A stretch of DNA of 64,000 nt from DALYDD01 sp031973395. Lineage in GTDB: Bacteria > Patescibacteriota > Minisyncoccia > Phycocordibacterales > CAIZLB01. The first letter of the stretch is position 1, and each line of letters starts with the position of its first letter. The notes beneath the pieces are model-generated. The model was not told the origin of the DNA and did no database searches. It saw only the letters and a list, made by a program, of their open reading frames with translations. Of this stretch, positions 7,035 through 16,232 are shown piece by piece. Both the position numbers and the translations under genes were made by a program. Where the stretch lies: NCBI GenBank assembly GCA_031973395.1, contig DALYDD010000004.1, forward strand, positions 5,172 to 69,171, in the 5' to 3' direction.

Positions 7035-8297
7035 ATGAATATCCTCGTAATCGGAAGTGGCGGCCGTGAGCATGCCCTGGTCTGGAAACTGAAACAAAGT
7101 CCCAAAGTTGAAAATATTTTTGTCGCACCAGGAAATGGTGGCACTGCGCAAATCGCCACAAATATTCCTTGTGTCTATACTGACGAAATTCTTCTTTGGT
7201 TAAAAGACAATCCGGTTGATCTCGTGGTCATCGCTCCTGATAATTATCTCGCAGAAGGCCTGGCCGATGAATTGCAAACACTTGGTATCCCTGCATTTGG
7301 CCCGACCCGAGCAGCTTCAGAAATTGAATGGTCTAAATCGTTTGCCAAAAAGTTTATGAAAGAAGAAGGGATTCCGACAGCAAGGTATGAAATTTTTTCA
7401 AGTCTTGATGAAGCGAACGAATATGTAAAACATCAGCAATTTCCGCTCGTTATAAAAGTAAGTGGTCTGGCGCTAGGCAAAGGTGTGGCAATTGCGAAGG
7501 ACCTCGAAGATGCACATCGTATACTTCAGGAGGTGATGGGTAATAAGATTTTTGGTGATGCTGGCAATGAAGTTGTGATTGAAGAATATTTATACGGTAA
7601 AGAATTTTCAGTTCATGCTTTTTGTGATGGTGAGACTGCGGTACTCTTTCCTTCTTCTCAAGATCATAAAAGGATTGGAGAAGGGGATCAAGGTCCGAAT
7701 ACTGGCGGTATGGGTACAGTTGCACCTTTGCCTTGGGTCACGGCTGAGAACATGAAAGAAATTGAAGAAAAAATCGTGAAGCCTACTCTTGCAGCTCTCA
7801 AAAAACTAGGTCGACCATTCAAGGGTTTATTGTATCCAGGAATCATGCTGACTGAACAAGGTCCAAAGGTTATTGAATTTAATGCGCGTTTCGGAGATCC
7901 AGAAGCACAGTCATATATGCGGCTTCTCGAAACAGATCTTGTGGATATTTGTATGGCGTGTATAAATGGCACTTTGGCCTCACAAGAAATTACTTGGTCT
8001 ACTAAATATGCCTGCTGTGTCATCTGTGCCTCAGGTGGTTACCCGGTCTCATATGAAAAGGGGAAAGAGATTCATGGCCTTGATGCAAAATTTAATCCCG
8101 ACGTTCTCATTTTCCACTCTGGAACAAAATTTGATGAAAAAAATAAGCAGTTCATAACTGCAGGCGGACGAGTATTGGGTATCACAGCAATTGGCGATTC
8201 TCTCTCTCAGGCATTGACCAAAGCTTATGCCGCGATCGAATTAATTTCTTTTGAAAAGATGCAGTTTAGAAAAGATATCGGAAGAAAAAGTTTGTAA
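7035..8297 (+). CDS. purD: Phosphoribosylamine-glycine ligase (GARS)
   Basis: This 420-residue protein is a full-length PurD: an N-terminal domain starting MNILVIGSGGREHALVWKL, an ATP-grasp domain with FVLIKVSGLALGKGV-type phosphate loop (PLVIKVSGLALGKGVAI) and the GDQGPNTGGMG segment, and the metal/ATP ligands in VIEFNARFGDPEAQ. It catalyses the second step of de novo purine synthesis, ATP-dependent joining of glycine to phosphoribosylamine. No other purine gene is in the window, and many CPR genomes lack the full pathway. It may therefore be a remnant, a salvage step or part of a scattered pathway. Confidence 0.95.
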   Translation: MNILVIGSGGREHALVWKLKQSPKVENIFVAPGNGGTAQIATNIPCVYTDEILLWLKDNPVDLVVIAPDNYLAEGLADELQTLGIPAFGPTRAASEIEWSKSFAKKFMKEEGIPTARYEIFSSLDEANEYVKHQQFPLVIKVSGLALGKGVAIAKDLEDAHRILQEVMGNKIFGDAGNEVVIEEYLYGKEFSVHAFCDGETAVLFPSSQDHKRIGEGDQGPNTGGMGTVAPLPWVTAENMKEIEEKIVKPTLAALKKLGRPFKGLLYPGIMLTEQGPKVIEFNARFGDPEAQSYMRLLETDLVDICMACINGTLASQEITWSTKYACCVICASGGYPVSYEKGKEIHGLDAKFNPDVLIFHSGTKFDEKNKQFITAGGRVLGITAIGDSLSQALTKAYAAIELISFEKMQFRKDIGRKSL

Positions 8298-8334
8298 CTC
8301 GAGTTGTATTTAGTTTGTGGTCTATTTAATTGCG

Positions 8335-8375
8335 TAAAAAAGGGGAAAGAAAACCCGAGCGCGTGAGCGCTCGGG
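8335..8375 (-). terminator. Strong GC-rich terminator of the secreted-protein gene
   Basis: CCCGAGCGC (8354-8362) and GCGCTCGGG (8367-8375) form a perfect 9-bp stem with a GTGA loop. On the minus strand the stem is followed by TTTTCTTT and further T-rich sequence. Confidence 0.85.
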
Positions 8376-8412
8376 CCTGCAGTTTGCCGTTTCCGGCTAC
8401 TTGCTGATTCCT

Positions 8413-9372
8413 TCATGGCGATGGTCCAATCGCCTGTGGGTCGGGTGACCACTCGAGTCGTGCCAGAAGTTTAGGAGGCGCACCTATGGAGCTTGGGAGG
8501 CTCCACATGTACACATCTTCTGCTGGCAGGTAAACCGGAGTGGGCGAGTAGCTCGGATCGGGTGAGCTCGGGCGGTTAAGCCAGGTCGTCCCGTTAGCGG
8601 ACAAGAGTTTGAGGGTGGCGAATCGGGCGAATCCACCCCTGAACTTAATGTTGCCGTGGGCTCCGGCTTTGGGCGGCGTCATGGAGACGAACGTTGGACG
8701 TTCGAGATCCACGACCTTGTAAACGAAGGTGACGTTGGCTTCTCCGTTGTACGTCACGTCGTTCTTCGTTCCGGTGTACCTCACGGTCCACCTAATTACG
8801 ATGCCTTCATTCAGCCCAGGTGCGGGTGTTGATCCACCCCAGGTGACGCGCTGCTTGTTTATGAGCAGCGTTCCGGCATCTGTCACCGTCGTGGTGGCGA
8901 TTGGCGAACCTTGGACGCTCTTTGTTATACCAGAGCATCCGGCGCCCGAGAGCATGGAGACTGCTGGTCGAGCGTTTGGATTCTGTTCGTGGGTGTAGAT
9001 GACGGGAATCACCTCCCCATTGTCAACGAGTGTCTCTATGCCGGTCAGGACATTGAGTCGGGATACGCGACAGACCGTCTCAGTTGTACGGATTGTCGAC
9101 AGTGTCGTCGGAAAGTCGTTGATGATGGGTGAGATCCCGAATCCTAGTCGGAACCCGCTGAAACGGGCTGCGGCCTCGGGTGGGACGGCGATTTCTAGCG
9201 TCTTCGGGCCAACTGATCTGAGATCGTATGCCATGACGTCCGAGCCCCCGGTAGGGGTCTCGACTTTCATGTGTCCGATCACAAGGGAGAGGGCTTCCTC
9301 TGACGCTTGCGTTGTCTGTCCTGCAATGAGGACGGCGGCGAAGAACGCCGCAATTTTACTTGCGGTCTTCAT
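8413..9372 (-). CDS. Secreted protein of unknown function
   Basis: This 319-residue protein starts with a clear signal peptide (MKTASKIAAFFAAVLIAGQ, cleavage likely after TQA). The mature part is rich in beta-strand-like sequence with few cysteines (two, near residues 94 and 145). I recognise no domain. The gene is visibly more GC-rich than its neighbours and uses codons such as GTC, GGC and ACG much more than the host genes. It has its own TTGACT/TACATT promoter and its own GC-rich terminator. This makes it a self-contained, probably imported, single-gene cassette. The NlpC/P60 gene at 42618 and the gene at 53258 have a similar layout. Confidence 0.75.
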   Translation of the reverse strand: MKTASKIAAFFAAVLIAGQTTQASEEALSLVIGHMKVETPTGGSDVMAYDLRSVGPKTLEIAVPPEAAARFSGFRLGFGISPIINDFPTTLSTIRTTETVCRVSRLNVLTGIETLVDNGEVIPVIYTHEQNPNARPAVSMLSGAGCSGITKSVQGSPIATTTVTDAGTLLINKQRVTWGGSTPAPGLNEGIVIRWTVRYTGTKNDVTYNGEANVTFVYKVVDLERPTFVSMTPPKAGAHGNIKFRGGFARFATLKLLSANGTTWLNRPSSPDPSYSPTPVYLPAEDVYMWSLPSSIGAPPKLLARLEWSPDPQAIGPSP

Positions 9373-9634
9373 GGTTGTTGTGGGTGGTGGTGTTTGCTGA
9401 ATTAAAAGGGTTGACGGGAGGTTTTCTTCTTATCCAAATCGGTTGGACAAAAAGTTCTTATTTAAAAGAACCTCTTGGAATCGTCATGTGTAGCCAATTC
9501 AAATGTACAACTTTTTATCCCTAGAGTCAACCTTGACTTGTACATACATCTACGCACTCCTGGGCCTTATAATAGGCCTTATATTGAAGGTGTAAGATGG
9601 TCCTGTGGATAACCATTTGCTGTGGTAATATCAG
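9373..9634. other. Divergent intergenic region, 262 bp
   Basis: It lies between the secreted-protein gene (-) and the methyltransferase gene (+). It contains the minus-strand promoter at 9502-9530, a small AT-rich dyad GTTCTTATTTAAAAGAAC near 9454-9471, and a repeated CCTTATA pair near 9564-9583. I see no further gene. Confidence 0.5.
9502..9530 (-). promoter_or_regulatory. Promoter of the secreted-protein gene
   Basis: On the minus strand, TTGACT (9525-9530) and TACATT (9502-9507) are separated by 17 nt. It leaves an untranslated leader of over 100 nt, unlike the leaderless host genes. Confidence 0.5.
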
Positions 9635-10579
9635 ATGATGTCAGAAATAATCATAAAACCTCAACCAGACTATGAACTCATTGATTCGGGTGATGAAATG
9701 AAATTGGAAAGATACGGTGATGTGGTTCTGGTGAGGCCAGATCCACAAGCTTTGTGGCCAAAAAAGTTAGAAGAAAAAGTGTGGCAAAAAGCCGATGCAA
9801 CTTTTGTCAAAGGTGGTCATGATAAGAAACACGACAGTGGTGATACTAAAAGTGAAAATGGGAAATGGAATATTTCCTCTCAATTTAAATCTAAATTTAA
9901 AGATGCTGATTCTTTGAATTGGCCAATAGCGCTGGGTTCTATCAAGCTATATGCGCGACTTACACCTTTTAAACATACGGGAATTTTTCCTGAACAATTA
10001 TCTAATTGGCAATGGTGCGAAGAGATCATAAAAAAGAATACTGATTCAACTGCTGGCAAGAAGCCAAAGGTTCTTAATCTATTTGGATATTCAGGTGGTG
10101 CGAGTATTGCCTGTGCAGCGGCAGGTGCCGAAGTGACGCATGTGGATGCTTCTCGTGCCGCAATCACTTGGGCAAAAGAAAACATGCTTCTTACTGGGCT
10201 CGGTGAGGATTCCATCAGATGGATTCTTGAGGACGCCGTTCAGTTTATCAAGAAAGAAATACGTCGCGGAAATACATATGACGCCATTCTCATGGATCCA
10301 CCAGTTTTTGGACGGGGAGCCAAAGGTGAGGTGTGGAAGATCGAACGAGATTTATTGCCCCTTCTTGAAATGTGTTACCAGTTATTATCAAAAGAGCCAC
10401 TATTCTTTATTCTCAACGGATATGCTTCTGGATATTCTGCAGTATCGTATGCAAATAATCTCGCTTTTCTATCGGCGAAATATGGAGGGGCTGTCGAGTA
10501 CGGCGAGTTACTTATTGAAGAAAGTGGAAGTACAAATCGATATCTCCCATGTGGAATAGTGGCACGGTGGAAAAGTTGA
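9635..10579 (+). CDS. Class I SAM-dependent methyltransferase, RlmI/RlmK-like
   Basis: This 314-residue protein has a short N-terminal beta-rich part and a C-terminal Rossmann methyltransferase domain. SAM motif I is VLNLFGYSGGASIACAAAGA, motif II follows in VTHVDASRAAITWAKEN, and the catalytic-type motif IV is DAILMDPPVFGRG. This matches the family of 23S rRNA cytosine methyltransferases (RlmI/RlmK-like, Methyltrans_SAM). The likely substrate is rRNA, though the PUA domain of RlmI is absent. The start may be ATG 9635 or 9638. TGA is the stop codon. Confidence 0.87.
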   Translation: MMSEIIIKPQPDYELIDSGDEMKLERYGDVVLVRPDPQALWPKKLEEKVWQKADATFVKGGHDKKHDSGDTKSENGKWNISSQFKSKFKDADSLNWPIALGSIKLYARLTPFKHTGIFPEQLSNWQWCEEIIKKNTDSTAGKKPKVLNLFGYSGGASIACAAAGAEVTHVDASRAAITWAKENMLLTGLGEDSIRWILEDAVQFIKKEIRRGNTYDAILMDPPVFGRGAKGEVWKIERDLLPLLEMCYQLLSKEPLFFILNGYASGYSAVSYANNLAFLSAKYGGAVEYGELLIEESGSTNRYLPCGIVARWKS

Positions 10580-10660
10580 GATTTCTGTTAATAGCAATGT
10601 ATACCCGTGAGGGTGTATAATTTAGAGGCTGAATCAATTTAATTATTTGCCTCTCAATAT

Positions 10661-13600
10661 ATGGCCCATCATTTAAAAAAGTCATTCGCAGCGCTTACGC
10701 TTGCTCTTTTTGTTTTAATTCCGACACAGAATATTTTTGCACAGACGACTCAAACACCACCTCTCCAAGATTCACCGAGAACTCGATACGATTTGATGAG
10801 TTGTCCAAATGCTAGAGCCGGTACTGTTAATGTTCGTATCTCTTCGTCAGTAATCACGGCTATTACGGGTACAAAGGCTGAGTTTCAAAGTGAGATCTAC
10901 AATGCAAATAATTATCCTCTTACCAAAGTTTCTGTACTGGTCAGAATAATAAAGGTTGATAATAATCCGTCTTTCAATCTTGAAGGAGCCGATATTATCG
11001 ATGAATTTATTGCAGTCAAGGATGTAAATATACAAGGTAGAAGTACGGTCAAGTCAGCTTTCTCGTGGCAGGTGCCACTATTTGCGGAGTCGGGTAAATA
11101 TGTAGCACTGCCTTTTATCATCTCTGAGCAGCAGGCGAATATGGTCGTTGGTCATATATTTGACCAACCAAATGGTACAGGTTTCTCTTTTCCTATCGTA
11201 GGGCAAAAAACATCGATGCGCTTTGAGCCACTCGCATCTGAGATCAATGGGACATCATACAAACCCACACCTCAGCTTAAAAAAATAAATAAATTTGAAG
11301 ACGCTTCGATTACTACGACACTTTCAAATCCTACAGCAAAAGAAATGAATGTGCCGGTTGTTTGGAAGTTATATGCCTGGAATTCTTCTGGCCAGCAAAA
11401 TCTAATTGAAGAAAAAACAGAAGTGGTTCACATCGATGCTAAAAGCAAGGTTAAGGTCAAATATACGGCTTCAAATTACGAACACCCATTGTATGAAGTG
11501 GTCGCAGAGGCTAAATATAAAGATACTAAATCAATAATAAAAGTAGAGTTTGCTCGCCTAGGTATAGACGAGGTGGATATAAATTATCTCGCAGTAGATA
11601 AATTCCCACTAAAAGCTGGTCAAGAGACGAATGTTTTTTCTTGCCTCAGATATTTTGAAAATGTTAGCAATTCTCCGGATTCAAAGACCGTCATTACTGT
11701 TCAGGATCGTAAAGGAAATATTATTTTTACAAAAGAACAGGTGGGTACATTATCAAAAGATTTACTCTATGGCAAAAATTCATTCATCCCGGAAAAGGAT
11801 TACGATTATTTCACAGTCAAACTAAATGTTTTTCAGGACAATAAACTGATTGCAGATCAGTCGATTGTATATGATTGTAAAAATATATCTGAAGGATCAT
11901 GTAAGCAGGGTGCCGGAGATTCATACCGGAATATAATTGCCATATCTATCCTAGGATTATGTGCGCTCATTTTGATAGGCATCCTTCTCAGAAAGAGATT
12001 TGCAAAAGTTGCTATTTTCTTTTTCGTCTTCGCAATGTCTATGGGTACATATGCTGTCGTAGACGCCCGATCGGTGTCTGGTTATGTATCAGATAAAGTC
12101 AGGGTGGAATTACTTGTTCCTTATAATGATGGCATACCATTTCAGTATTGGCCATGTATAGGTGCACATTATACCGTCAAGGTAACAAGGGAAGATAATC
12201 CAAATGCAGAATTTGACGATATCTCAATGTTTGGAACACCGCCTGATCCTGCAATATCTGTTGGAGAAAGAATCAAAGTAGAATTCTTGCCAGATGACGG
12301 GCAGACCTGGTGGGATGAAGGAAAGCGTATCACATTAAGCATGGGTAATTCAGGGCCAAATCTCTGTCTTGATCAGTATGGCTTTCCGACAACAGGACCA
12401 TACCTAGGTTCATGGGTTGCGGGTGCGGGTTATCCTCCAGGTTGGTACGACAGCATGACCGAAGTTTACCCAACGCATTATGTTGGTACCGTCATGGATC
12501 TTCCGGTTGGTCCAGGGAACCCATGGGGTTGGGATGAATATCATAATTTTTTTCTAACCATGCCGTTCACTGCTGAGCCACCTAGCTGGACACTTCATAA
12601 TATAACAGGTATGACTTGTGATCCGTTGGATCCCGCAACCAAGAGTACCTACTGTACAATGACGACTCCTGGCATTGCGACTATCTCACTTAAATTAGGG
12701 CAAACCCTCGGAAGATTTTATTTTACTTATCAAGAAGATCTGGGAGGGGGCTATAGTCCAATTTTTCCAAGTACACCTGCGGTTTTCCAACTTGTACCTG
12801 GGGATGGAAGCATGACAGGTGGTAACGTCGTAATCCCTGAAGTATGGGCTCATTATGATATTGATGTTGGTGACACATGTCCCGGAAATGCTGCCCCGTC
12901 TCTTCCACAAATATCAGGTCCGACTACGGGGCTAATCGAACAGTCTAATGATTTCTCTTTTGTCTCAACTGACGCCAATAACGACGGTGTTAAATATTTG
13001 ATTGACTGGGACAATGACGGTTTTGCAGATGTTACTGTTCCTGCGAGTGGTTGGGAATCACAGGGTGTTTCTGTCACTGCGTCAAAAGCTTGGGCTGGTG
13101 TAGGTCCACATACATTCAAGGTCAAGGCATCGGATGCTTGTGGATCTTCAGCCTGGGCTGAATATACAATTACATTAAGTGAAGGTGCAACAGCGCTCTC
13201 TTGTTCAGCTTCACCTAATCCTGCATCTCTTAACTCGACCGTGAATTGGGCTGGTATCGTCTCACCAAGTGACACAACTACATATACGAGCTGGGCTTGG
13301 ACAGGGGATATAACGGGCAATAGTCAGAATGTAAGTACTACATATTCTTCACCAGGTACTAAGAATGGTCATCTGGTCGGAACTCATGCGGATGGAACGA
13401 AGACTGCGGATTGTTCAGTCAATGTTTCGACATGTACCCCAAAGTCTCCTGGTTGTCCAACTTCTTGTGGTGCTGCAGCTGGAGTTGGTACTGTTTCGGA
13501 AGGAGGTGGTCTGACTACGGGATCAGCCCTTTGTGCTGATGGTGCCACATATACTTCTGGTAGTTTGAATCCTGCTTGGTCTTGGACTTGTCGTGGTCCT

Positions 13601-14050
13601 TGGCAAAATAATACAGAGAGCTGTGTTGCATCTTGTACCCCTGGAACTTCTTATGACGCCTTGACTGGTTCATGTAGCAGTGCACCTCAAGACTGGTGTG
13701 TAAATATTCCAGGACTTCAAAGCGATCCAGCACCTTATACTATCGTTGACGGTAACTGTGTCTTTAATGCGGCTCAGATTGAATATTTCAGATTTAATCC
13801 AGATATTGCCAGCAGTCAATGTCCCGCTTACTGGGACACGACACTTGGCGAAGGTCTCACCATGTCTTGTATGATTGGAAATACAAATGTAGCAAATGAA
13901 CACTTGGCAGGAACTGGAGCAAATCAATTGTTTGCATCAGGCAAAACACATACGCTTTCATGCAATGTCTATGACACAGAAAGTACATTGGTTGCAGTCC
14001 TTAACTCGCGTGCAAAGTGTAATCGATTGGGCGATGTGATCGAGAGATAG
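10661..14050 (+). CDS. Large cysteine-rich surface protein, apparent fusion
   Basis: This 1129-residue protein begins with a signal peptide (MAHHLKKSFAALTLALFVLIP). Residues 30-420 are extracellular and beta-rich. Around 424-470 there is a membrane helix (IIAISILGLCALILIGILL), basic residues RKRFAK, and a second hydrophobic stretch (VAIFFFVFAMSMGTYAVVDA) that itself looks like a signal peptide. The second half has a PKD/cadherin-like domain (about 745-845) and several Cys-rich modules. The architecture suggests two exported proteins joined in one frame. A TATAAT box at 10616-10621 gives a leader of about 35 nt. Adhesion or contact with another cell is a plausible role but unproven. Confidence 0.75.
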   Translation: MAHHLKKSFAALTLALFVLIPTQNIFAQTTQTPPLQDSPRTRYDLMSCPNARAGTVNVRISSSVITAITGTKAEFQSEIYNANNYPLTKVSVLVRIIKVDNNPSFNLEGADIIDEFIAVKDVNIQGRSTVKSAFSWQVPLFAESGKYVALPFIISEQQANMVVGHIFDQPNGTGFSFPIVGQKTSMRFEPLASEINGTSYKPTPQLKKINKFEDASITTTLSNPTAKEMNVPVVWKLYAWNSSGQQNLIEEKTEVVHIDAKSKVKVKYTASNYEHPLYEVVAEAKYKDTKSIIKVEFARLGIDEVDINYLAVDKFPLKAGQETNVFSCLRYFENVSNSPDSKTVITVQDRKGNIIFTKEQVGTLSKDLLYGKNSFIPEKDYDYFTVKLNVFQDNKLIADQSIVYDCKNISEGSCKQGAGDSYRNIIAISILGLCALILIGILLRKRFAKVAIFFFVFAMSMGTYAVVDARSVSGYVSDKVRVELLVPYNDGIPFQYWPCIGAHYTVKVTREDNPNAEFDDISMFGTPPDPAISVGERIKVEFLPDDGQTWWDEGKRITLSMGNSGPNLCLDQYGFPTTGPYLGSWVAGAGYPPGWYDSMTEVYPTHYVGTVMDLPVGPGNPWGWDEYHNFFLTMPFTAEPPSWTLHNITGMTCDPLDPATKSTYCTMTTPGIATISLKLGQTLGRFYFTYQEDLGGGYSPIFPSTPAVFQLVPGDGSMTGGNVVIPEVWAHYDIDVGDTCPGNAAPSLPQISGPTTGLIEQSNDFSFVSTDANNDGVKYLIDWDNDGFADVTVPASGWESQGVSVTASKAWAGVGPHTFKVKASDACGSSAWAEYTITLSEGATALSCSASPNPASLNSTVNWAGIVSPSDTTTYTSWAWTGDITGNSQNVSTTYSSPGTKNGHLVGTHADGTKTADCSVNVSTCTPKSPGCPTSCGAAAGVGTVSEGGGLTTGSALCADGATYTSGSLNPAWSWTCRGPWQNNTESCVASCTPGTSYDALTGSCSSAPQDWCVNIPGLQSDPAPYTIVDGNCVFNAAQIEYFRFNPDIASSQCPAYWDTTLGEGLTMSCMIGNTNVANEHLAGTGANQLFASGKTHTLSCNVYDTESTLVAVLNSRAKCNRLGDVIER

Positions 14051-14148
14051 TTTAGAGGTATACGAAAAGAAAGGTTTAAATAAGGGGCTCGGTCACGAAT
14101 CACTAAGTCTTTTTCTTCGCTACACTTGAAAAAGCCCAAGTGTTCGCT

Positions 14149-14368
14149 GTCCTTACAGGACCAGTACACCTTTTGGATCTTTTATTTCACTTCGTTCATA
14201 AAAGCTCTCAAAAGGTTTTACGCTTTGAGTGAAACTCAAGGCTCACCCGGCTCGCCTGTCGCAAAGCGACATGACTCCGCCTTTCTCGCCCGGACGCAAG
14301 CCAAGCAGTTGGCTTGCTCCACTCGGCACAAAATACAAAAGCACCCAGATGGGTGCTTTTGTATTTTG
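14149..14368 (-). repeat. tRNA-anchored hairpin element, Phe copy
   Basis: Read on the minus strand right after tRNA-Phe, it has the same parts as the Arg copy: a terminator-like hairpin that uses the tRNA 3' end as its left arm (GTGCCGAG at the far side), the 22-nt palindrome with GCCAACTGCTTGGC (14296-14317 as the reverse complement), an inverted T-arm copy (CCGGGCGAGAA), a stem with CCTTTTG/CAAAAGG, and the core TGTACTGGTCCTGTAAGGAC (14149-14168). The closing direct copy of the tRNA end is missing or degenerate. Bases 14051-14148, between the surface-protein gene and the core, show only a short AAGTGT-type dyad. Confidence 0.75.
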
Positions 14369-14441
14369 TGCCGAGGGCCGGGCTCGAACCGGCGACCCCA
14401 TCCTCTTCAGGGATATGCTCTACCAACTGAGCTACCTCGGC
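14369..14441 (-). tRNA. tRNA-Phe(GAA)
   Basis: Complete cloverleaf on the minus strand. The acceptor GCCGAGG pairs with CCTCGGC, the D-arm is GCTC-AGTTGGTA-GAGC, and the anticodon stem TATCC pairs with GGATG. The loop CTGAAGA has anticodon GAA, and the T-arm is GCCGG-TTCGAGC-CCGGC. The discriminator is A and no CCA is encoded. Confidence 0.95.
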
Positions 14442-14580
14442 AAGCGAAGGTTTGTGAGAAAGTTTACTTTCTCACAATACCTGAGCGCCGCCGAGGGAAG
14501 CTACTGCTTACCTTGGCAGACTCGGGTTAAGTACCTACTCGAATTTTATATTTTGTATTCGGATTTATCTTTCCTGAAAC

Positions 14581-14859
14581 CTAAAACTGTTTGAAGAGAT
14601 CAGTTATACCGTTTCCTTGCGTACCAGAATTTCCACCACCCAAGAGTTTTGAGTATGAATCAACGACTGTATCGAGAAACGGCTGGATGAAGTAAAAGGC
14701 ACCGATAGAGATACCGATGATAACCACCCATTTAACCACGTTCACAACCATATTAATTCGCGCTCTTCGGTAGATACCTTGGAGCATACGGCTGTTTTCC
14801 TGGGCTAGGGTTTTTAGCTCAGCAATCTCATTTTTCAAACCTTGGATTTCCGAATCCAT
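14581..14859 (-). CDS. Small coiled-coil membrane protein, unknown function
   Basis: This 92-residue protein has an N-terminal heptad-like stretch (MDSEIQGLKNEIAELKTLAQE), a basic segment RRAR, one membrane helix (VVKWVVIIGISIGAFYFIQPF) and a Gly/Asn-rich tail. It has the look of the small coiled-coil membrane proteins that are common in Parcubacteria. I do not recognise a family. It is monocistronic, between tRNA-Phe and the hsp20 gene on the same strand. Confidence 0.6.
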   Translation of the reverse strand: MDSEIQGLKNEIAELKTLAQENSRMLQGIYRRARINMVVNVVKWVVIIGISIGAFYFIQPFLDTVVDSYSKLLGGGNSGTQGNGITDLFKQF

Positions 14860-14916
14860 GGCCTAGATACTAGCATATAAAGCCTTTTGACTCAATCCTC
14901 TAAGAAAATAAATGGC

Positions 14917-14951
14917 AAAAATAAAAGCGACCAGTTCCGATCGCCTTTATG
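14917..14951 (-). terminator. Terminator after hsp20
   Basis: GGCGAT and TCGC flank a short loop, followed on the minus strand by TTTTATTTTT. It lies about 25 bp past the hsp20 stop codon. Confidence 0.6.
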
Positions 14952-14973
14952 TTTACTGAGAGTCGGGGGGAGT

Positions 14974-15480
14974 CTACAAAGACTTAATCTTGAGCTTCGT
15001 CTGTCGCCCCTTATCAATTCGAGGCAAGGTGAGGGTGAGCATGCCATCTCGCTCGATAGCTTCAGACTGCTCAATGTCTACTTCATGTGGTAATTCGACG
15101 GTTCTTGAGAAAGAACCCCAATATAATTCACGGTGGAAATAGTTTTCATCTGCAATGCGGTGTTCTTCCATTCTTTTGCCTCGCAATGTCAAAGTGTCTC
15201 GAGATAGGGCAATATCAAGGTCCTCCTTTTTTACACCAGGGATCATGGTTCGAATAATAATAGAATCGGGAGTTTGATACATATCTATAGAAAGCTCTCC
15301 TTCATCTCCCTGTTCGTCTGCCCATGTTGAGCCAGCTGTTCCAAAGACGCCTCGGTTTTTTATCTGACCGCGTTCATTGTCGTTCTCTTCAGTGTCTTCT
15401 TCGTATTCAACCAATTCTTCTTCATCGTATCCTCGGCCGGTGATCTTATCCAAAAATGAGCGCTTCTTTTTTAGGTTCAT
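14974..15480 (-). CDS. Small heat-shock protein, Hsp20/alpha-crystallin family
   Basis: This 168-residue protein has an acidic N-terminal arm (EEELVEYEEDTEEND) and an alpha-crystallin domain from about residue 60 (LSIDMYQTPDSIIIRTMIPGVKKEDLDI) to the end, with the conserved DGMLTLTLPRI segment. Hsp20 proteins are ATP-independent holdases that bind unfolding proteins in the cytoplasm. The usual C-terminal IxI motif appears as LKIKSL. The gene follows prsW (17 bp) and valS on the same strand and has a terminator behind it. Confidence 0.93.
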   Translation of the reverse strand: MNLKKKRSFLDKITGRGYDEEELVEYEEDTEENDNERGQIKNRGVFGTAGSTWADEQGDEGELSIDMYQTPDSIIIRTMIPGVKKEDLDIALSRDTLTLRGKRMEEHRIADENYFHRELYWGSFSRTVELPHEVDIEQSEAIERDGMLTLTLPRIDKGRQTKLKIKSL

Positions 15481-15497
15481 AAATTGCAGATTAGTTT

Positions 15498-16232
15498 TTA
15501 GAATTTCTTTATAGTTTTTACGCGTTCGAGAGCCAGGATGAGAAGAACTGTAGTAATCCAGACAAATGAGAATATCAGAAATGTGCTCCCTTCGGTTGTA
15601 ATAATTATAAAGTAGTTAAAGAGGGTGTGCAATACAGTTGCGGCGAGTAATCCGAGAATCCAATAAATCCCTTTTATCCATTTTGATTTATAATACGCAT
15701 GTGCGATGAATACCGCGAGTGAACCAGAGGCCACGACATGCAATAAACTCGCGCCAAGGAATCGTAAATTGCCTGTCATAATAGATCCCATTGTGTCGCC
15801 TTGGAGTAGTGGGGCTAATAAGTAGAAGGTGTTTTCCATTGCGACGAATCCAAGTGCTGCGGTCATTAAATAAATAAAAGCATCAATTGGTTCATTGAAA
15901 TAGTTTTTGAATCTAAGGACACAGAAATACGCAACCGCGAACTTGAATGTCTCTTCTAAAAACGCCCATAATCCCAGTGTGCCAAAACTATCAGGTGTTA
16001 GGCCGAATACAGAGGGGAGAAATTTTTGGAAAGGATATACGAGGAAGACGGCGCACATTCCAACGATGAATGTGAGTGAGATGATCCCTTTCGGTTCATC
16101 ATGCTGATAGTTTTCATGCATCCAGAACCACATCCAGAGCAAGGAGGGCAAGACGCCGCCAATTAAAGCGTAGACGAACATTTCGACTACGAAGAAAGGA
16201 GATTTTGAAAGTCCTAAGAGTGATGCGGCCAT
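15498..16232 (-). CDS. PrsW-family intramembrane metalloprotease
   Basis: This 244-residue protein has about eight hydrophobic segments. The family's metal-binding and catalytic elements are visible: EETFK in the helix GLWAFLEETFKFAVAYF, an AMEN motif (LGFVAMENTFYLL), and a His-containing helix LLHVVASGSLAVFIAHAYY. PrsW in Bacillus cleaves the anti-sigma factor RsiW. Its substrate here is unknown, though the window carries an ECF sigma/anti-sigma-like pair at 52038-53040. The start overlaps the end of valS by 19 nt, so the two are translationally coupled. Confidence 0.87.
   Translation of the reverse strand: MAASLLGLSKSPFFVVEMFVYALIGGVLPSLLWMWFWMHENYQHDEPKGIISLTFIVGMCAVFLVYPFQKFLPSVFGLTPDSFGTLGLWAFLEETFKFAVAYFCVLRFKNYFNEPIDAFIYLMTAALGFVAMENTFYLLAPLLQGDTMGSIMTGNLRFLGASLLHVVASGSLAVFIAHAYYKSKWIKGIYWILGLLAATVLHTLFNYFIIITTEGSTFLIFSFVWITTVLLILALERVKTIKKF

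Noticed and set aside
8729..9400. Plus-strand frames opposite the GC-rich secreted-protein gene.
   Set aside because: Antisense frames are expected in GC-rich coding DNA. The minus-strand frame has the signal peptide, promoter and terminator.
14126..14594. Plus-strand frames of about 120-134 codons across the tRNA-Phe region.
   Set aside because: They cover the tRNA and hairpin element and show no protein-like features.
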